Below, one piece after another: positions 7,615 through 16,610 of a stretch of DNA of 64,000 nt; within the stretch, counting starts at the first letter, position 1; each line of letters begins with the position of its first letter. A model generated the notes under the pieces. The model did not search any database, was not told where the DNA came from, and was given only the letters and a program-made list of their open reading frames with translations. The DNA is from Chitinophaga cymbidii. GTDB lineage: Bacteria > Bacteroidota > Bacteroidia > Chitinophagales > Chitinophagaceae. Where the stretch lies: positions 145,524-209,523 of the forward strand of contig NZ_BKAU01000003.1 of the NCBI RefSeq assembly GCF_007992715.1, read 5' to 3'. A program made the translations under genes and the position numbers.

Positions 7615-8529
7615 ATGCAACCTATCGTAGTACAACACATTCATAAAAGCTTCGGCAGCGTAAAAGCGCTGCATGATATTTCGTTCACGGTGGAAGAAGG
7701 CGAACTGTTCGGGCTGATCGGTCCCGATGGCGCCGGCAAATCAACGCTGTTCCGCATCCTCGCCACTTTATTGCTGGCGGACAAAGGCAACGCTTATGTG
7801 AACGGATCGGACGTGGTGAAAGATTACCGTTCCGTCCGCCGCCATGTAGGCTACATGCCGGGGCGTTTCTCGCTGTACCAGGACCTCACCATCGCGGAAA
7901 ACCTCAACTTCTTCGCTACCATCTTTTCCACATCGGTAGAAGAAAACTATGAGCTGATCCGCGATATCTACGAGCAGATCGCGCCGTTCAAAGACAGGCC
8001 GGCGGGCAAGCTCTCCGGCGGCATGAAGCAGAAGCTGGCGCTGTGCTGCGCACTCGTGCACAAGCCCCGCGTTCTTTTCCTCGATGAGCCCACCACCGGC
8101 GTAGACCCCGTATCGCGGCAGGAGTTCTGGGAAATGCTGAAGCGCCTCAAATCGAAAGGCATTCCCATCCTCGTATCCACGCCCTACATGGATGAAGCCA
8201 TGCTCTGCGATAAAGTAGCGCTGATCCAGAAAGGCGAGATCATGCAGATCAACACGCCCGCCGCCATCGTAGCCGGTTTCGGCCGGCAGGTATGGGCCGT
8301 TCGCGCAAAGAATATGTATCATCTGCTGAAAGACATCCGCGCATTTGAAGGCACGCACAGCTGTTTCGCTTTCGGTGAATTCCTGCACGTAACGCTGGAT
8401 ACGGACGAAAGCGCGCTGCAGAAGTACCTGCGGCCATTGCAGCATGAAGACCTGGTCATCCGTCCCGCGCAGCCCGGCATAGAAGATTCCTTTATGCAGC
8501 TGATGCTGGAACAAAATGAAACGACATGA
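7615..8529 (+). CDS. ABC transporter ATPase (YbhF N-terminal-half-like)
   Basis: 304 residues. Walker A GPDGAGKST is at residues 36-44, a canonical signature LSGGMKQ at about 133-139, and Walker B LFLDEP soon after, followed by a C-terminal extension of about 80 residues. GPDG rather than GPNG in the P-loop is also typical of the first half of YbhF. It powers drug or ion export by ABC-2 permeases. The stop overlaps the start of the next ATPase by 4 bp (ATGA), which points to translational coupling. Where E. coli has one fused YbhF, here the two halves are separate genes. Confidence 0.92.
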   Translation: MQPIVVQHIHKSFGSVKALHDISFTVEEGELFGLIGPDGAGKSTLFRILATLLLADKGNAYVNGSDVVKDYRSVRRHVGYMPGRFSLYQDLTIAENLNFFATIFSTSVEENYELIRDIYEQIAPFKDRPAGKLSGGMKQKLALCCALVHKPRVLFLDEPTTGVDPVSRQEFWEMLKRLKSKGIPILVSTPYMDEAMLCDKVALIQKGEIMQINTPAAIVAGFGRQVWAVRAKNMYHLLKDIRAFEGTHSCFAFGEFLHVTLDTDESALQKYLRPLQHEDLVIRPAQPGIEDSFMQLMLEQNETT

Positions 8530-9260
8530 GTAAGCAATATGCGATCGTCACCAAAGCGCTGACCAAACGTTTCGGTCATTTTACCGCCACCGACGCCATC
8601 ACCTTTGAAGTGGAGCAGGGCGAGATCTTCGGTTTCCTCGGCGCCAACGGCGCGGGAAAGACTACCGCCATGCGCATGCTCTGCGGGTTGCTCACGCCTA
8701 CCAGCGGCGAGGCCACCATCGCCGGTTATGATATTTATAAACAAACCGAGCAGGTGAAGAAACGCATCGGTTATATGAGCCAGAAGTTCTCGCTCTACGA
8801 AGATCTCACCGTGAAAGAGAACATCCGCTTCTACGCCGGTATTTACGGCCTCAGCAACCAGCAGATCAAAGAGAAAACAGCCGAACTGCTGCGCAAGCTG
8901 CAGATGGAAAAAGAAGGCGGCCAGCTGGTCAGCTCCCTGCCCCTCGGCTGGAAGCAGAAATTGTCCTTCTCCATCGCCGTGATCCACGATCCGTCCATCG
9001 TATTCCTGGATGAGCCTACCGGCGGGGTAGATCCCATCACCCGGCGGCAGTTCTGGGACCTCATCTATGAAGCGGCGGACCGCGGCGTCACCATTTTTGT
9101 GACCACGCACTACATGGATGAAGCCGAGTACTGCAACCGCATTTCCATCATGGTAGACGGGAAGATCAAAGCGCTGGACACGCCGCGCAAATTGAAAGAA
9201 CAATTCAACGCTGATTCCATGAATGACGTATTCCTGCAATTAGCAAGAGCCAAATCATAA
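8526..9260 (+). CDS. ABC transporter ATPase with degenerate signature (YbhF C-terminal-half-like)
   Basis: 244 residues. Walker A GANGAGKTT is at 39-47, and Walker B (IVFLDEPTGGVDP) and the H-loop (FVTTHYMDE) are intact. The ABC signature reads LPLGWKQ instead of LSGGQ/LSGGMKQ. Because the signature of one subunit completes the ATP site of the other, this heterodimer with the 7615 gene product probably has one normal and one altered ATP site. The same LPLGW form occurs in the second half of YbhF. It overlaps the upstream ATPase by 4 bp and is 3 bp from the permease gene. Confidence 0.92.
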   Translation: MSKQYAIVTKALTKRFGHFTATDAITFEVEQGEIFGFLGANGAGKTTAMRMLCGLLTPTSGEATIAGYDIYKQTEQVKKRIGYMSQKFSLYEDLTVKENIRFYAGIYGLSNQQIKEKTAELLRKLQMEKEGGQLVSSLPLGWKQKLSFSIAVIHDPSIVFLDEPTGGVDPITRRQFWDLIYEAADRGVTIFVTTHYMDEAEYCNRISIMVDGKIKALDTPRKLKEQFNADSMNDVFLQLARAKS

Positions 9261-9263
9261 ATT

Positions 9264-10370
9264 ATGCGCCAGTTCCTGGTTTTTGTACGAAAAGAATTTT
9301 ATCACATCTTCCGCGACAAACGTACGCTGCTGATCCTGTTCGGCATGCCCGTAGTGCTGATCGTGCTGTTCGGTTTCGCCATCACCAACGAGATACACAA
9401 AGCGCAGATCGCGGTGCTGGACAATGCCAGGGATGCCTTCAGCAGCCGCCTGGTGAGCCGGCTCACCGCTTCAGGTTACTTTGAAGTGAACCGCTACCTG
9501 TCTTCCCGCGCGGAAGTAGAACCCGCTTTCCGGGAAGGCGATATCAAGCTGGTGGTAGTGATCCCTGAAAAGTTCGGGCACAACTTCCATCACGCAAAGA
9601 AAGCGCCGCTGCAGCTCATCACCGATTCCTCCGATCCCAATACCGCCACCACATTGACCAATTACGCCAACGCCATTGTGATGCAGTACCAGGAAGAAAT
9701 GGGCGGAAAAATGGAGCTGCCGTTAACGATACAGACCGCGGTGCGGATGGAATACAATCCCTCGCTCAAAGGCGTCTTCCTCTTTGTACCGGGCGTGATG
9801 ACGCTCATCCTGATGCTCGTGTCCGCCATGATGACCTCCATCACCATCACGCGGGAGAAGGAGCTGGGCACGATGGAAATATTGCTGGTATCGCCGTTGC
9901 GGCCGCTGCTCATCATCGCCGGGAAAGTAGTGCCCTACATCGGCCTGTCCTTCATCATTTCCCTGCTGATCCTCGCGATGGGGGCGGGCGTATTCGCCAT
10001 GCCCGTCAAAGGCAGCCTGGTATTGCTGCTGCTGGAATGCATATTGTTCGGATTAACGGCCCTGTCGCTCGGCATTCTCATATCCACCATCACCAATTCG
10101 CAGCAAACCGCCATGATGATCTCCATGATGGGCCTGCTGCTGCCCACCATCCTGTTATCCGGTTTCGTATTTCCGCTGGAAAGCATGCCCGTGGCCCTGC
10201 AGGTGATCTCGAATATTTTCCCGGCAAAATGGTTCATCATCATCCTGAAAAGCATCATGCTCAAAGGCGGCGGCCTGCAGCAGGTATGGCTGCCCACGCT
10301 GATCCTCAGCGGCATGACGCTCTTTTTCCTCGCACTGAGTATCCGCAACTTTAAATCAAGACTAAGCTGA
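9264..10370 (+). CDS. ABC-2 type permease (YbhS-like)
   Basis: 368 residues with ABC-2 topology: one N-terminal helix (about 20-42), a periplasmic domain of about 130 residues, then five to six helices from about 172 to the end. The EKELGTMEILLVSPLRP coupling segment after the second helix is characteristic. It forms half of the membrane channel of the exporter. Its stop codon overlaps the start of the next permease by one base (TGATG). The substrate is unknown. E. coli YbhS/YbhR have been linked to drug and sodium/lithium efflux, but that is family knowledge, not visible here. Confidence 0.92.
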   Translation: MRQFLVFVRKEFYHIFRDKRTLLILFGMPVVLIVLFGFAITNEIHKAQIAVLDNARDAFSSRLVSRLTASGYFEVNRYLSSRAEVEPAFREGDIKLVVVIPEKFGHNFHHAKKAPLQLITDSSDPNTATTLTNYANAIVMQYQEEMGGKMELPLTIQTAVRMEYNPSLKGVFLFVPGVMTLILMLVSAMMTSITITREKELGTMEILLVSPLRPLLIIAGKVVPYIGLSFIISLLILAMGAGVFAMPVKGSLVLLLLECILFGLTALSLGILISTITNSQQTAMMISMMGLLLPTILLSGFVFPLESMPVALQVISNIFPAKWFIIILKSIMLKGGGLQQVWLPTLILSGMTLFFLALSIRNFKSRLS

Positions 10371-11488
10371 TGCGTACCATCTTCTTCATATTACAGAAAG
10401 AGTTCCTGCAGATCTTCCGCAACCGCTCCATGCTGCCCATCATCTTCGTGGTGCCCGTGGTGCAGTTGCTGGTGCTCTCTTTCGCCGCTAATTACGAGAT
10501 CAAAAACCTGACGGTGGATATCATCGACCAGGACGGCTCCACCTGGAGCCGCCAGCTGCGGGACAAACTGCTGGCCTCGGACTACTTTTCCCTCTACCGC
10601 CAGACCTACGATCCCAAAGAAGCGTACAACGATCTGGCAATGGACCGTGCGGACCTGGTGCTGACCATTCCGCCGCATTTCGAGCGCGACCTCGTGCGGG
10701 AAGATGAAGCCAGCCTGCAAATGATGGTGAACGCCATCAACGGCAGTAAAGCGGGACTGGCAGCGGGTTACGCCAGCAGCATCATCGGCAGCTTCAACCG
10801 GCAGATACGGCTGGACTGGCTGGCGCTCGACGAAGACAACGGCCCCGCCCGCATTGCGGTGGACTTCCGGTACTGGTACAACCCGGATATGAACTACAAG
10901 TATTTCATGGTGCCCGGCATCCTCGGCGTGCTGGTGACGCTGATAGGCGGTTTCCTCTCCGGCATGAACATCGTAAAAGAGAAAGAAATGGGTACCATAG
11001 AGCAGTTAAACGTAACGCCTATACGCAAGTTCCATTTCATCACCGGCAAGCTCCTGCCGTTCTGGATCATCGCCCTGTTCGAGCTGGCCTTCGGACTGCT
11101 GGTGGGCAAGCTGGTGTTCGGGCTGCCGGTGGTGGGCAATATCGGATGGGTGTTCCTGTATGCCGCGGTGTATTTGCTGGCGATACTGGGCCTCGGCCTG
11201 CTGATCTCCACGTTTACGGACACACAGCAGCAGTCCATGTTCATTTCATGGTTCTTCCTGATCATTTTTATATTGATGGGCGGCCTGTTCACGCCGGTGG
11301 AAAGCATGCCGGAATGGGCGCAGCAGATCACTTTGTTTAACCCCGCAGCGTATTTCATCAAGGTGATAAGGATGGTCATGCTGAAGGGAAGCGGCTGGGA
11401 AGACATCCGTTATTACTTCGGCATCATGTTCGTGTTTGCGGCGGTGATCAATGGTGTTGCCATCTGGAACTACCGTAAAACCGTTTAG
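10370..11488 (+). CDS. ABC-2 type permease (YbhR-like)
   Basis: 372 residues, paralogous to the preceding permease: an N-terminal helix at about 22-40, a periplasmic domain, then helices from about 175. The coupling element is KEKEMGTIEQLNVTPI. It is the last gene of the efflux operon and ends 23 bp before a strong terminator at 11512. The two permeases, two ATPases, adaptor and channel form a complete tripartite exporter encoded on one TetR-controlled transcript. Confidence 0.92.
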   Translation: MRTIFFILQKEFLQIFRNRSMLPIIFVVPVVQLLVLSFAANYEIKNLTVDIIDQDGSTWSRQLRDKLLASDYFSLYRQTYDPKEAYNDLAMDRADLVLTIPPHFERDLVREDEASLQMMVNAINGSKAGLAAGYASSIIGSFNRQIRLDWLALDEDNGPARIAVDFRYWYNPDMNYKYFMVPGILGVLVTLIGGFLSGMNIVKEKEMGTIEQLNVTPIRKFHFITGKLLPFWIIALFELAFGLLVGKLVFGLPVVGNIGWVFLYAAVYLLAILGLGLLISTFTDTQQQSMFISWFFLIIFILMGGLFTPVESMPEWAQQITLFNPAAYFIKVIRMVMLKGSGWEDIRYYFGIMFVFAAVINGVAIWNYRKTV

Positions 11489-11511
11489 TAAACAGTTGTA
11501 GGGTAACAGTC

Positions 11512-11544
11512 GGCCGGGGCTTTGCTGCCCTGGCCTCTTTTTTT
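11512..11544 (+). terminator. Terminator of the efflux operon
   Basis: GGCCGGGGC (11512-11520) pairs with GCCCTGGCC (11527-11535) around a 6-base loop, followed by TCTTTTTTT. It closes the operon before the convergent MocR gene. Confidence 0.92.
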
Positions 11545-11599
11545 ACAAGCGTTGCGCCGGGCACAGCAGTTTTGAAGATGTCCGTCCGCACGTTTGCCG

Positions 11600-13018
11600 C
11601 TACAACAATTGATGCGCCAGCTTGCCGATGGTCTTCAATCCGTCATCCACCTGTTTGCTCCACGGGTTGCTGTGGCTGATCCGCAGGCAGTTGGTATACC
11701 GGTCCTGCAAAGAAAATATCCTGCCCGGCGCAAAGCTTACTTTCTTTTTCATGGCGAGATCATATAGCTCAAAGGTGTTGATGGACTTATTCAATTCCAG
11801 CCACAGCACGTATCCGCCCTGCGGGCGGGTCACGCAGGTATCTTCGGGGAAGTAGTCCGCGATCGCCTGCTGATAGCGCAGGCATTGGGTATGCAGCATC
11901 TTGCGGAGGTTGCGGAGGTGGTGCTCGTAACGGCCGTTTTCCAGGAAATGCGCGATGGCGGCTTGCGGCAGCGTGGCGCTGGATACGGTATGGTTGAGCT
12001 TGAGGCGCAGCACTTTGTCCTTGTACTTGCCGGGCATCGTCCAGCCCACGCGGTACCCGGGGGCGAGGGATTTGGAAAAGGAATTGCACAGCAGCACATT
12101 GCCGTGGCGGTCGTATTGCTTGCAGCTGGAAGGGCGCGTTTTGCCGAAATACAGATCAGCGTAAATATCATCCTCGATCAGCGGGATATCATATTTATTC
12201 ACCAGCTTCACCAGTTCCCGTTTATGCTTGTCCGGCATACAGGCGCCGAGCGGATTGGAAAAGTTGGTGACGAACACGCAGGCTTTTATTTTGAACTTGG
12301 GGATGGCTTTGTCGAGATACTCCAGGTCAACTCCTGTAACGGGATTGGTGGGCACTTCCAGCACTTTCAGCCCCAGGCTTTCCGCCAGTTGGAAGGTGCC
12401 GCTGTAGGCGGGGCTTTCCAGCGCTATCACATCACCGGGCTGGGTGGTGGCGGAGAGGCATAGCGTCAGCGCGTCCATACAGCCGGTGGTGGTCACGATG
12501 TCATCTTCGGTGAAAGTGGTCACGCCCCAGTGCATGTTCATCCGCGCGATCTGCCGCCGCAGCAGGTGGTTGCCCTGCAGGCTTTCATAGTTCACGCCGC
12601 CTGCCGGCAGGGAGCGCATGGCCTGGATGAGGGACTTGCTGAGCTTCGCTGCAGGCAGCAGTACTTCCGGCGGCACCGCCACGTTGAAGCGCAGCACATC
12701 GTCAGGGGAGAGGTGGTTGAACACTTCGGTGATCATATCGCTCACGTTCACTTCAGACGCCTTTTTCACCGGACGGCAGGGCTTTGGCATCTCCGGCAGG
12801 CGGCGCGGCGAAAAGCGCACGTAGTAACCGGATTTCGGCCGCGGCTCAATGAAGCCCTTGCTTTCCAGGTGATAGTACGCCTGGAAGACCGTGCTCATGC
12901 TGATGCCGTGCTCTTTGCTCAGGGAGCGGACGGAAGGCAGTTTATCCCCCGTTTTCATCACTTCCTTTTCGATCATCGCCTGGATGCGTTCCGCCACCTG
13001 CATATATAAGTGTTCCAT
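11600..13018 (-). CDS. MocR/PdxR-type regulator: GntR HTH fused to aminotransferase fold
   Basis: 472 residues. The N-terminal GntR winged helix (about 1-70; SVRSLSKEHGISMSTVFQAY) is joined by a linker to a fold-type I aminotransferase domain (about 110-465). The PLP lysine lies in SFSKSLAPGYRVGW, and the NFSNPLG and EDDIYADLYFG elements are present. MocR proteins sense PLP or amino compounds and regulate genes for vitamin B6 or amine metabolism, usually acting on a divergent neighbour. Here the divergent neighbours are DinB and Ogt, so the target is not obvious; the PLP decarboxylase at 14189 is a possible partner. It starts 22 nt downstream of a TAAATTTG box. Confidence 0.9.
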   Translation of the reverse strand: MEHLYMQVAERIQAMIEKEVMKTGDKLPSVRSLSKEHGISMSTVFQAYYHLESKGFIEPRPKSGYYVRFSPRRLPEMPKPCRPVKKASEVNVSDMITEVFNHLSPDDVLRFNVAVPPEVLLPAAKLSKSLIQAMRSLPAGGVNYESLQGNHLLRRQIARMNMHWGVTTFTEDDIVTTTGCMDALTLCLSATTQPGDVIALESPAYSGTFQLAESLGLKVLEVPTNPVTGVDLEYLDKAIPKFKIKACVFVTNFSNPLGACMPDKHKRELVKLVNKYDIPLIEDDIYADLYFGKTRPSSCKQYDRHGNVLLCNSFSKSLAPGYRVGWTMPGKYKDKVLRLKLNHTVSSATLPQAAIAHFLENGRYEHHLRNLRKMLHTQCLRYQQAIADYFPEDTCVTRPQGGYVLWLELNKSINTFELYDLAMKKKVSFAPGRIFSLQDRYTNCLRISHSNPWSKQVDDGLKTIGKLAHQLL

Positions 13019-13040
13019 AAAAGATTTATACTGATATGGC

Positions 13041-13048
13041 CAAATTTA
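13041..13048 (-). promoter_or_regulatory. -7 box of the MocR-type gene
   Basis: Read on the minus strand, TAAATTTG fits TAnnTTTG and lies 22 nt before the ATG at 13018. No matching -33 box is evident. It sits in the 72-bp divergent region shared with the DinB gene. Confidence 0.5.
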
Positions 13049-13090
13049 CGGAAATGCAATCTGTTTGGTATTTATTTTATAATTTCAATT

Positions 13091-13570
13091 ATGGAACAGA
13101 TCATCCTGCCTTTTTCGCTCGATAAACGTTTGCGGGTACAGCATCTTGCCCTCGGGGAGATCATTGAGCCCGTATCACAGCAACAGCTGCAAACCGAAGT
13201 GCGCCCCGGCAAATGGACCGCCTTCGAGAACGCCGCGCACCTCGCCGCTTTTCATGATGTCTATAAGAAACGCATCGAAAGAATGCTGCAGGAGAACGCG
13301 CCTGCGTTCGAACCCTACGTCTGGCAGCAGGACGCCATTTTTGCAAACTTTAAAGGTATGACGAAGGAAGCGTTGCTGGACCGGTATGTGGACGACCGGA
13401 ATGCGCTGCTCGCTTTGGTGGACGGCATCTCTGAGGAAGACCTGCAGCGCACGGGCGTGCATGGCGTATACGGCCGTTTCACGATTGTGCAATGGCTGGA
13501 AATGTTCGTGCTGCATGAAGCGCATCATCTGTTCACGATCTTTCAGCTGATACACGTAAGGCCGGCGTAA
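13091..13570 (+). CDS. DinB-family four-helix-bundle protein
   Basis: 159 residues from the ATG at 13091; an in-frame extension back to 13010 lacks domain content and overlaps the MocR start. The fold shows the DinB/YfiT pattern: FENAAHLAAFHD early and HEAHHLFTI near the C-terminus, together supplying three His that bind metal in this family. DinB-like proteins are stress-linked putative metal-dependent thiol transferases or hydrolases, and the exact reaction is often unknown. Its stop at 13570 directly abuts the start of the Ogt gene at 13571, so the two are co-translated and may belong to one alkylation or damage response. Divergent from the MocR regulator. Confidence 0.85.
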   Translation: MEQIILPFSLDKRLRVQHLALGEIIEPVSQQQLQTEVRPGKWTAFENAAHLAAFHDVYKKRIERMLQENAPAFEPYVWQQDAIFANFKGMTKEALLDRYVDDRNALLALVDGISEEDLQRTGVHGVYGRFTIVQWLEMFVLHEAHHLFTIFQLIHVRPA

Positions 13571-14050
13571 ATGGAAGCGAACGAACAACTCATCTATACA
13601 GCATCCCCCGTTGGTTTATTGGCGATACACGGCACTGCGGAATACATTTCCGCCGTATCCTTCACCGATGAAAAGAAAGCGGAACCCACGCCGGACGCGC
13701 CGCCGCTGCTGCACGCCTGCGCCCTGCAATTGCAGGAATATTTCGAAAAGAAAAGACAGGTGTTCGATCTCCCCATACAACAGCCCGGCACAACGTTTCA
13801 GCAAACCGTCTGGCATTACCTCACCACTATTCCCTACGGAGAAACCATCACTTATCTCGCGCTGGCGAAACGCATCGGCAATGTTAAAAGTATCCGCGCG
13901 GTAGGCACTACAAACGGACGAAACCAGCTGGCGATCGTGGTGCCCTGCCACCGCGTGATCGGCGCCAACGGCGTGCTTACCGGCTATGCCGGCGGATTGT
14001 GGCGCAAGCAATGGCTGCTGGACCATGAAAAGGGCGGCCGCCTGTTCTGA
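13571..14050 (+). CDS. ogt: Methylated-DNA--protein-cysteine methyltransferase
   Basis: 159 residues. The acceptor motif IVVPCHRVIG places the active cysteine at residue 126. The FQQTVWHYLTTIPYGETITY helix-turn-helix region and the RAVGTTNGRN Asn hinge are all present. The protein removes O6-methylguanine and O4-methylthymine lesions by irreversible transfer of the methyl group to the cysteine. It is the Ogt form (short N-terminal domain, no Ada metal site). The start codon directly follows the DinB stop codon. Confidence 0.95.
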   Translation: MEANEQLIYTASPVGLLAIHGTAEYISAVSFTDEKKAEPTPDAPPLLHACALQLQEYFEKKRQVFDLPIQQPGTTFQQTVWHYLTTIPYGETITYLALAKRIGNVKSIRAVGTTNGRNQLAIVVPCHRVIGANGVLTGYAGGLWRKQWLLDHEKGGRLF

Positions 14051-14188
14051 TGACGAATGATGTTCGTCATGGATCATTCTTTTTGATCAACCCATCTGAT
14101 CTGGTCAAAATTTACAAAACTGCATCTGTTTTTTTATTGGAAAATGGTGGAATTTTGAGCTGTCAAATTACAGACTCAATCACAGGTT

Positions 14189-15616
14189 ATGAACGCTTCT
14201 TTCCGCCACGACCTCTTGCAATTTCCGGAGCTGCTGCAGCAGACCGCCGCATATGCCGGTGATTTTCTGAGCCGCCTTCATGAAGAGAAAGTGAGCAAGC
14301 CCATGCCCGCATTTCCCGCTCCGGCTTTACCGGAAAAGGGTGTAGGGGCTGCGGCTGCGCTGGAGCTTTTTGATAACCGCTTTGGTGATCACCTGGTGGC
14401 CAATGCCGGCCCGCGCTACTTCGGTTTCGTGACCGGCGGCGTTACGCCTGCCGCGCTGGCGGGTGACTGGCTGACCAGCACCATAGACATGAACCCGGCG
14501 GACAGATCGGCGGTGTCTTTTCACATTGAATCGGACACCATTGCTTTGCTGCGGCAGTTGTTTTCGCTGCCGGAAGATTTTCTCGGCTGTTTTGTAAGCG
14601 GCGCCACCATGTCCAATTTCACCGGCCTCGCTACCGCCCGGCAATGGCTGGGCGTACAGCAGGGTGTGGACGTAGCGGCGGAAGGGGTTGGAGCATTGAA
14701 GGAGATCAACATATTGTCCGCCACACCGCATTCCAGTATTTCCAAAGCATTGTCCATGCTCGGCCTCGGGCGTAATGCGCTGACGAAGCTGGCAACGCTG
14801 CCGGATCGCGAAGCGGTAGACATCAACGCGCTGAAGGCATGGATCAACGAACATCCCGGTCAGCCTTTCATATATATCGCCAGTGCCGGCACCGTGAACA
14901 CGGTCGATTTTGACGATATCGCGGCACTGGCCGCACTGAAAAAGGAACATCCGTTCTGGTTGCATGTAGATGCGGCCTTCGGTGGCTTTGCCGCTGTCAG
15001 TCCCCGCTACAGGCACCTGCTCAACGGCTGGGAAGCGGCGGACAGCATTACCATAGACGCGCACAAGTGGCTGAACGTGCCGTACGATGCCGCGATGATC
15101 TTCACCCGGCATCCGCAGCTGCAGCAGGCCGTGTTCCGCAACGAGGGCGCCGCTTACCTTGGCGACCCCGCCGCCAATTTTAATTACATTAACTACGCTC
15201 CCGAGAACTCGCGACGGTTGCGCTCGCTGCCGGCGTGGTTCTCCTTGCAGGCATACGGAGCCGAAGGTTACAGGGATATGGTCGAATCCAACATCCGCCT
15301 GGCCCGGCAACTGGGAGAACGGCTTGCCAGAAGCGGGCGCTTTCAGTTGCTGGCCCCGGTACGGATGTGTGTTGTGTGCTTTACGCTGAACCATCCCCCG
15401 CGGATGCTGGCGGAACATGTGAACCTGTTCCTGCAGCAGCTTGTCAAGCGGGGCATCGTATACGTTACACCCACGGAGTACAAGGGAACGCCCGCCATCA
15501 GGGCTGCACTCGTCAACTGGCGCACTACGGACCATGACATCGACAAGGTCATGCATGAACTGGAATCCGCCGCCGCAGCCGTCTCCGACCTGTCCGCCAT
15601 CATCGGTAACAATTGA
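14189..15616 (+). CDS. PLP-dependent group II amino-acid decarboxylase
   Basis: 475 residues. The PLP lysine lies in the motif TIDAHKWLNVPYD. HVDAAFGG (the Asp that holds the pyridine nitrogen) and SAGTVNTVDFDDI (active-site loop) are also present. The family includes aromatic-amino-acid, tyrosine and glutamate-like decarboxylases; the substrate cannot be assigned from sequence alone, and an aromatic or branched substrate is a guess. The gene follows Ogt after a 138-bp gap that contains a 7-bp hairpin (14051-14069) and is closed by a terminator at 15642. The MocR-type PLP-binding regulator 1.2 kb upstream could be functionally linked. Confidence 0.88.
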   Translation: MNASFRHDLLQFPELLQQTAAYAGDFLSRLHEEKVSKPMPAFPAPALPEKGVGAAAALELFDNRFGDHLVANAGPRYFGFVTGGVTPAALAGDWLTSTIDMNPADRSAVSFHIESDTIALLRQLFSLPEDFLGCFVSGATMSNFTGLATARQWLGVQQGVDVAAEGVGALKEINILSATPHSSISKALSMLGLGRNALTKLATLPDREAVDINALKAWINEHPGQPFIYIASAGTVNTVDFDDIAALAALKKEHPFWLHVDAAFGGFAAVSPRYRHLLNGWEAADSITIDAHKWLNVPYDAAMIFTRHPQLQQAVFRNEGAAYLGDPAANFNYINYAPENSRRLRSLPAWFSLQAYGAEGYRDMVESNIRLARQLGERLARSGRFQLLAPVRMCVVCFTLNHPPRMLAEHVNLFLQQLVKRGIVYVTPTEYKGTPAIRAALVNWRTTDHDIDKVMHELESAAAAVSDLSAIIGNN

Positions 15617-15641
15617 TTTAGAGGTTGATATTAATATATGC

Positions 15642-15675
15642 GGCGATGGGTCTCTACCTGTCGCCACGTTTTTTT
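15642..15675 (+). terminator. Rho-independent terminator after the decarboxylase
   Basis: GGCGATGGGT (15642-15651) pairs with ACCTGTCGCC (15656-15665), including two G-U pairs, followed by seven T residues from 15669. It separates the decarboxylase from the EamA transporter. Confidence 0.8.
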
Positions 15676-15698
15676 ATTCTTTCATTACATACGCAATC

Positions 15699-16610
15699 AT
15701 GAAAAAGCAACATACGAACGCCTACCTGGCATTGATCATCGTCAGCATATTCTGGGGAACCACTTATCTCGCGGCGCGCATCGGCGTACAGCACATGCAT
15801 GGCATGATGCTCGCCGGTTTGCGGCAGACCGCCGCCGGCGCGATCCTCACCGCATTCTTCCTGATTAAAGGCTACAAGCTGCCGCAGGTGCCCGTTTTAT
15901 CCAAACTCTTTGTGATCGGGGTGATCATGCTTTGCGGCAGCAACGGCCTGATGACCTGGGCCATGCAATACATTCCCAGCGGCCTCGGCGCCATCATCGC
16001 GGCTACGGTGCCTATCTGGATCACCATCTTCAGCTTTTTCCTCGTACAGAAGACCCGCATTTCGGTGCAGCTGGTGATCGGCATGCTGATCGGCCTCGCC
16101 GGCATCGGCGGTATCTTTTACGATAACCTCGCGCATCTTATGGAGCCGGAGTACCGCTTCGGGGTGATGCTCATCACGCTGGCCTGCGTGTTCTGGGCGC
16201 TGGGCTCCGTGCTTACGGCCAAATGGGCGCTCGGCATCAACTACCTGTACGGCGCGGGTTTCCAGATGCTGTTCAGCGGACTGGTAATGCTGGTGATCGC
16301 CGGGCTGATGGGGCAGCACCTGAGCGTAGGGAACTTTACCGGCGAGCTGTGGGGCAGCCTGCTGTACCTGATCTTCATCGGCTCCCTGCTGAGCTACTCC
16401 GCTTATGTTTTCGCACTGAACAATTTACCGCCCTCGCTGGTTGCTATTTACGCATACATCAATCCCATTGTGGCCGTGATACTGGGCTGGCTGATCCTGA
16501 GCGAAAACCTGAACTGGCTGATGGGCGCGTCCTGCATGGTGACGCTCTTCGGCGTATATCTCGTGAACAACGCATTTAACAAGAATAAAAGTTATGAACG
16601 CAGCAAATGA
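15699..16610 (+). CDS. EamA/DMT-family metabolite exporter
   Basis: 303 residues from the ATG at 15699 (MKKQHTN). A longer in-frame reading from 15441 overlaps the decarboxylase and is rejected. Ten predicted membrane helices in two EamA repeats (about 8-140 and 150-295) match the drug/metabolite transporter superfamily, which exports amino acids or small metabolites. FWGTTYLAARIGV near the N-terminus is the usual EamA opening. The last 17 bp overlap the start of the GNAT-DinB gene, so the genes are coupled. The substrate is unknown. Confidence 0.9.
   Translation: MKKQHTNAYLALIIVSIFWGTTYLAARIGVQHMHGMMLAGLRQTAAGAILTAFFLIKGYKLPQVPVLSKLFVIGVIMLCGSNGLMTWAMQYIPSGLGAIIAATVPIWITIFSFFLVQKTRISVQLVIGMLIGLAGIGGIFYDNLAHLMEPEYRFGVMLITLACVFWALGSVLTAKWALGINYLYGAGFQMLFSGLVMLVIAGLMGQHLSVGNFTGELWGSLLYLIFIGSLLSYSAYVFALNNLPPSLVAIYAYINPIVAVILGWLILSENLNWLMGASCMVTLFGVYLVNNAFNKNKSYERSK

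Noticed and set aside
14327..15667. 446-codon open frame on the minus strand
   Set aside because: It is antisense to the PLP decarboxylase and has no motif of its own.
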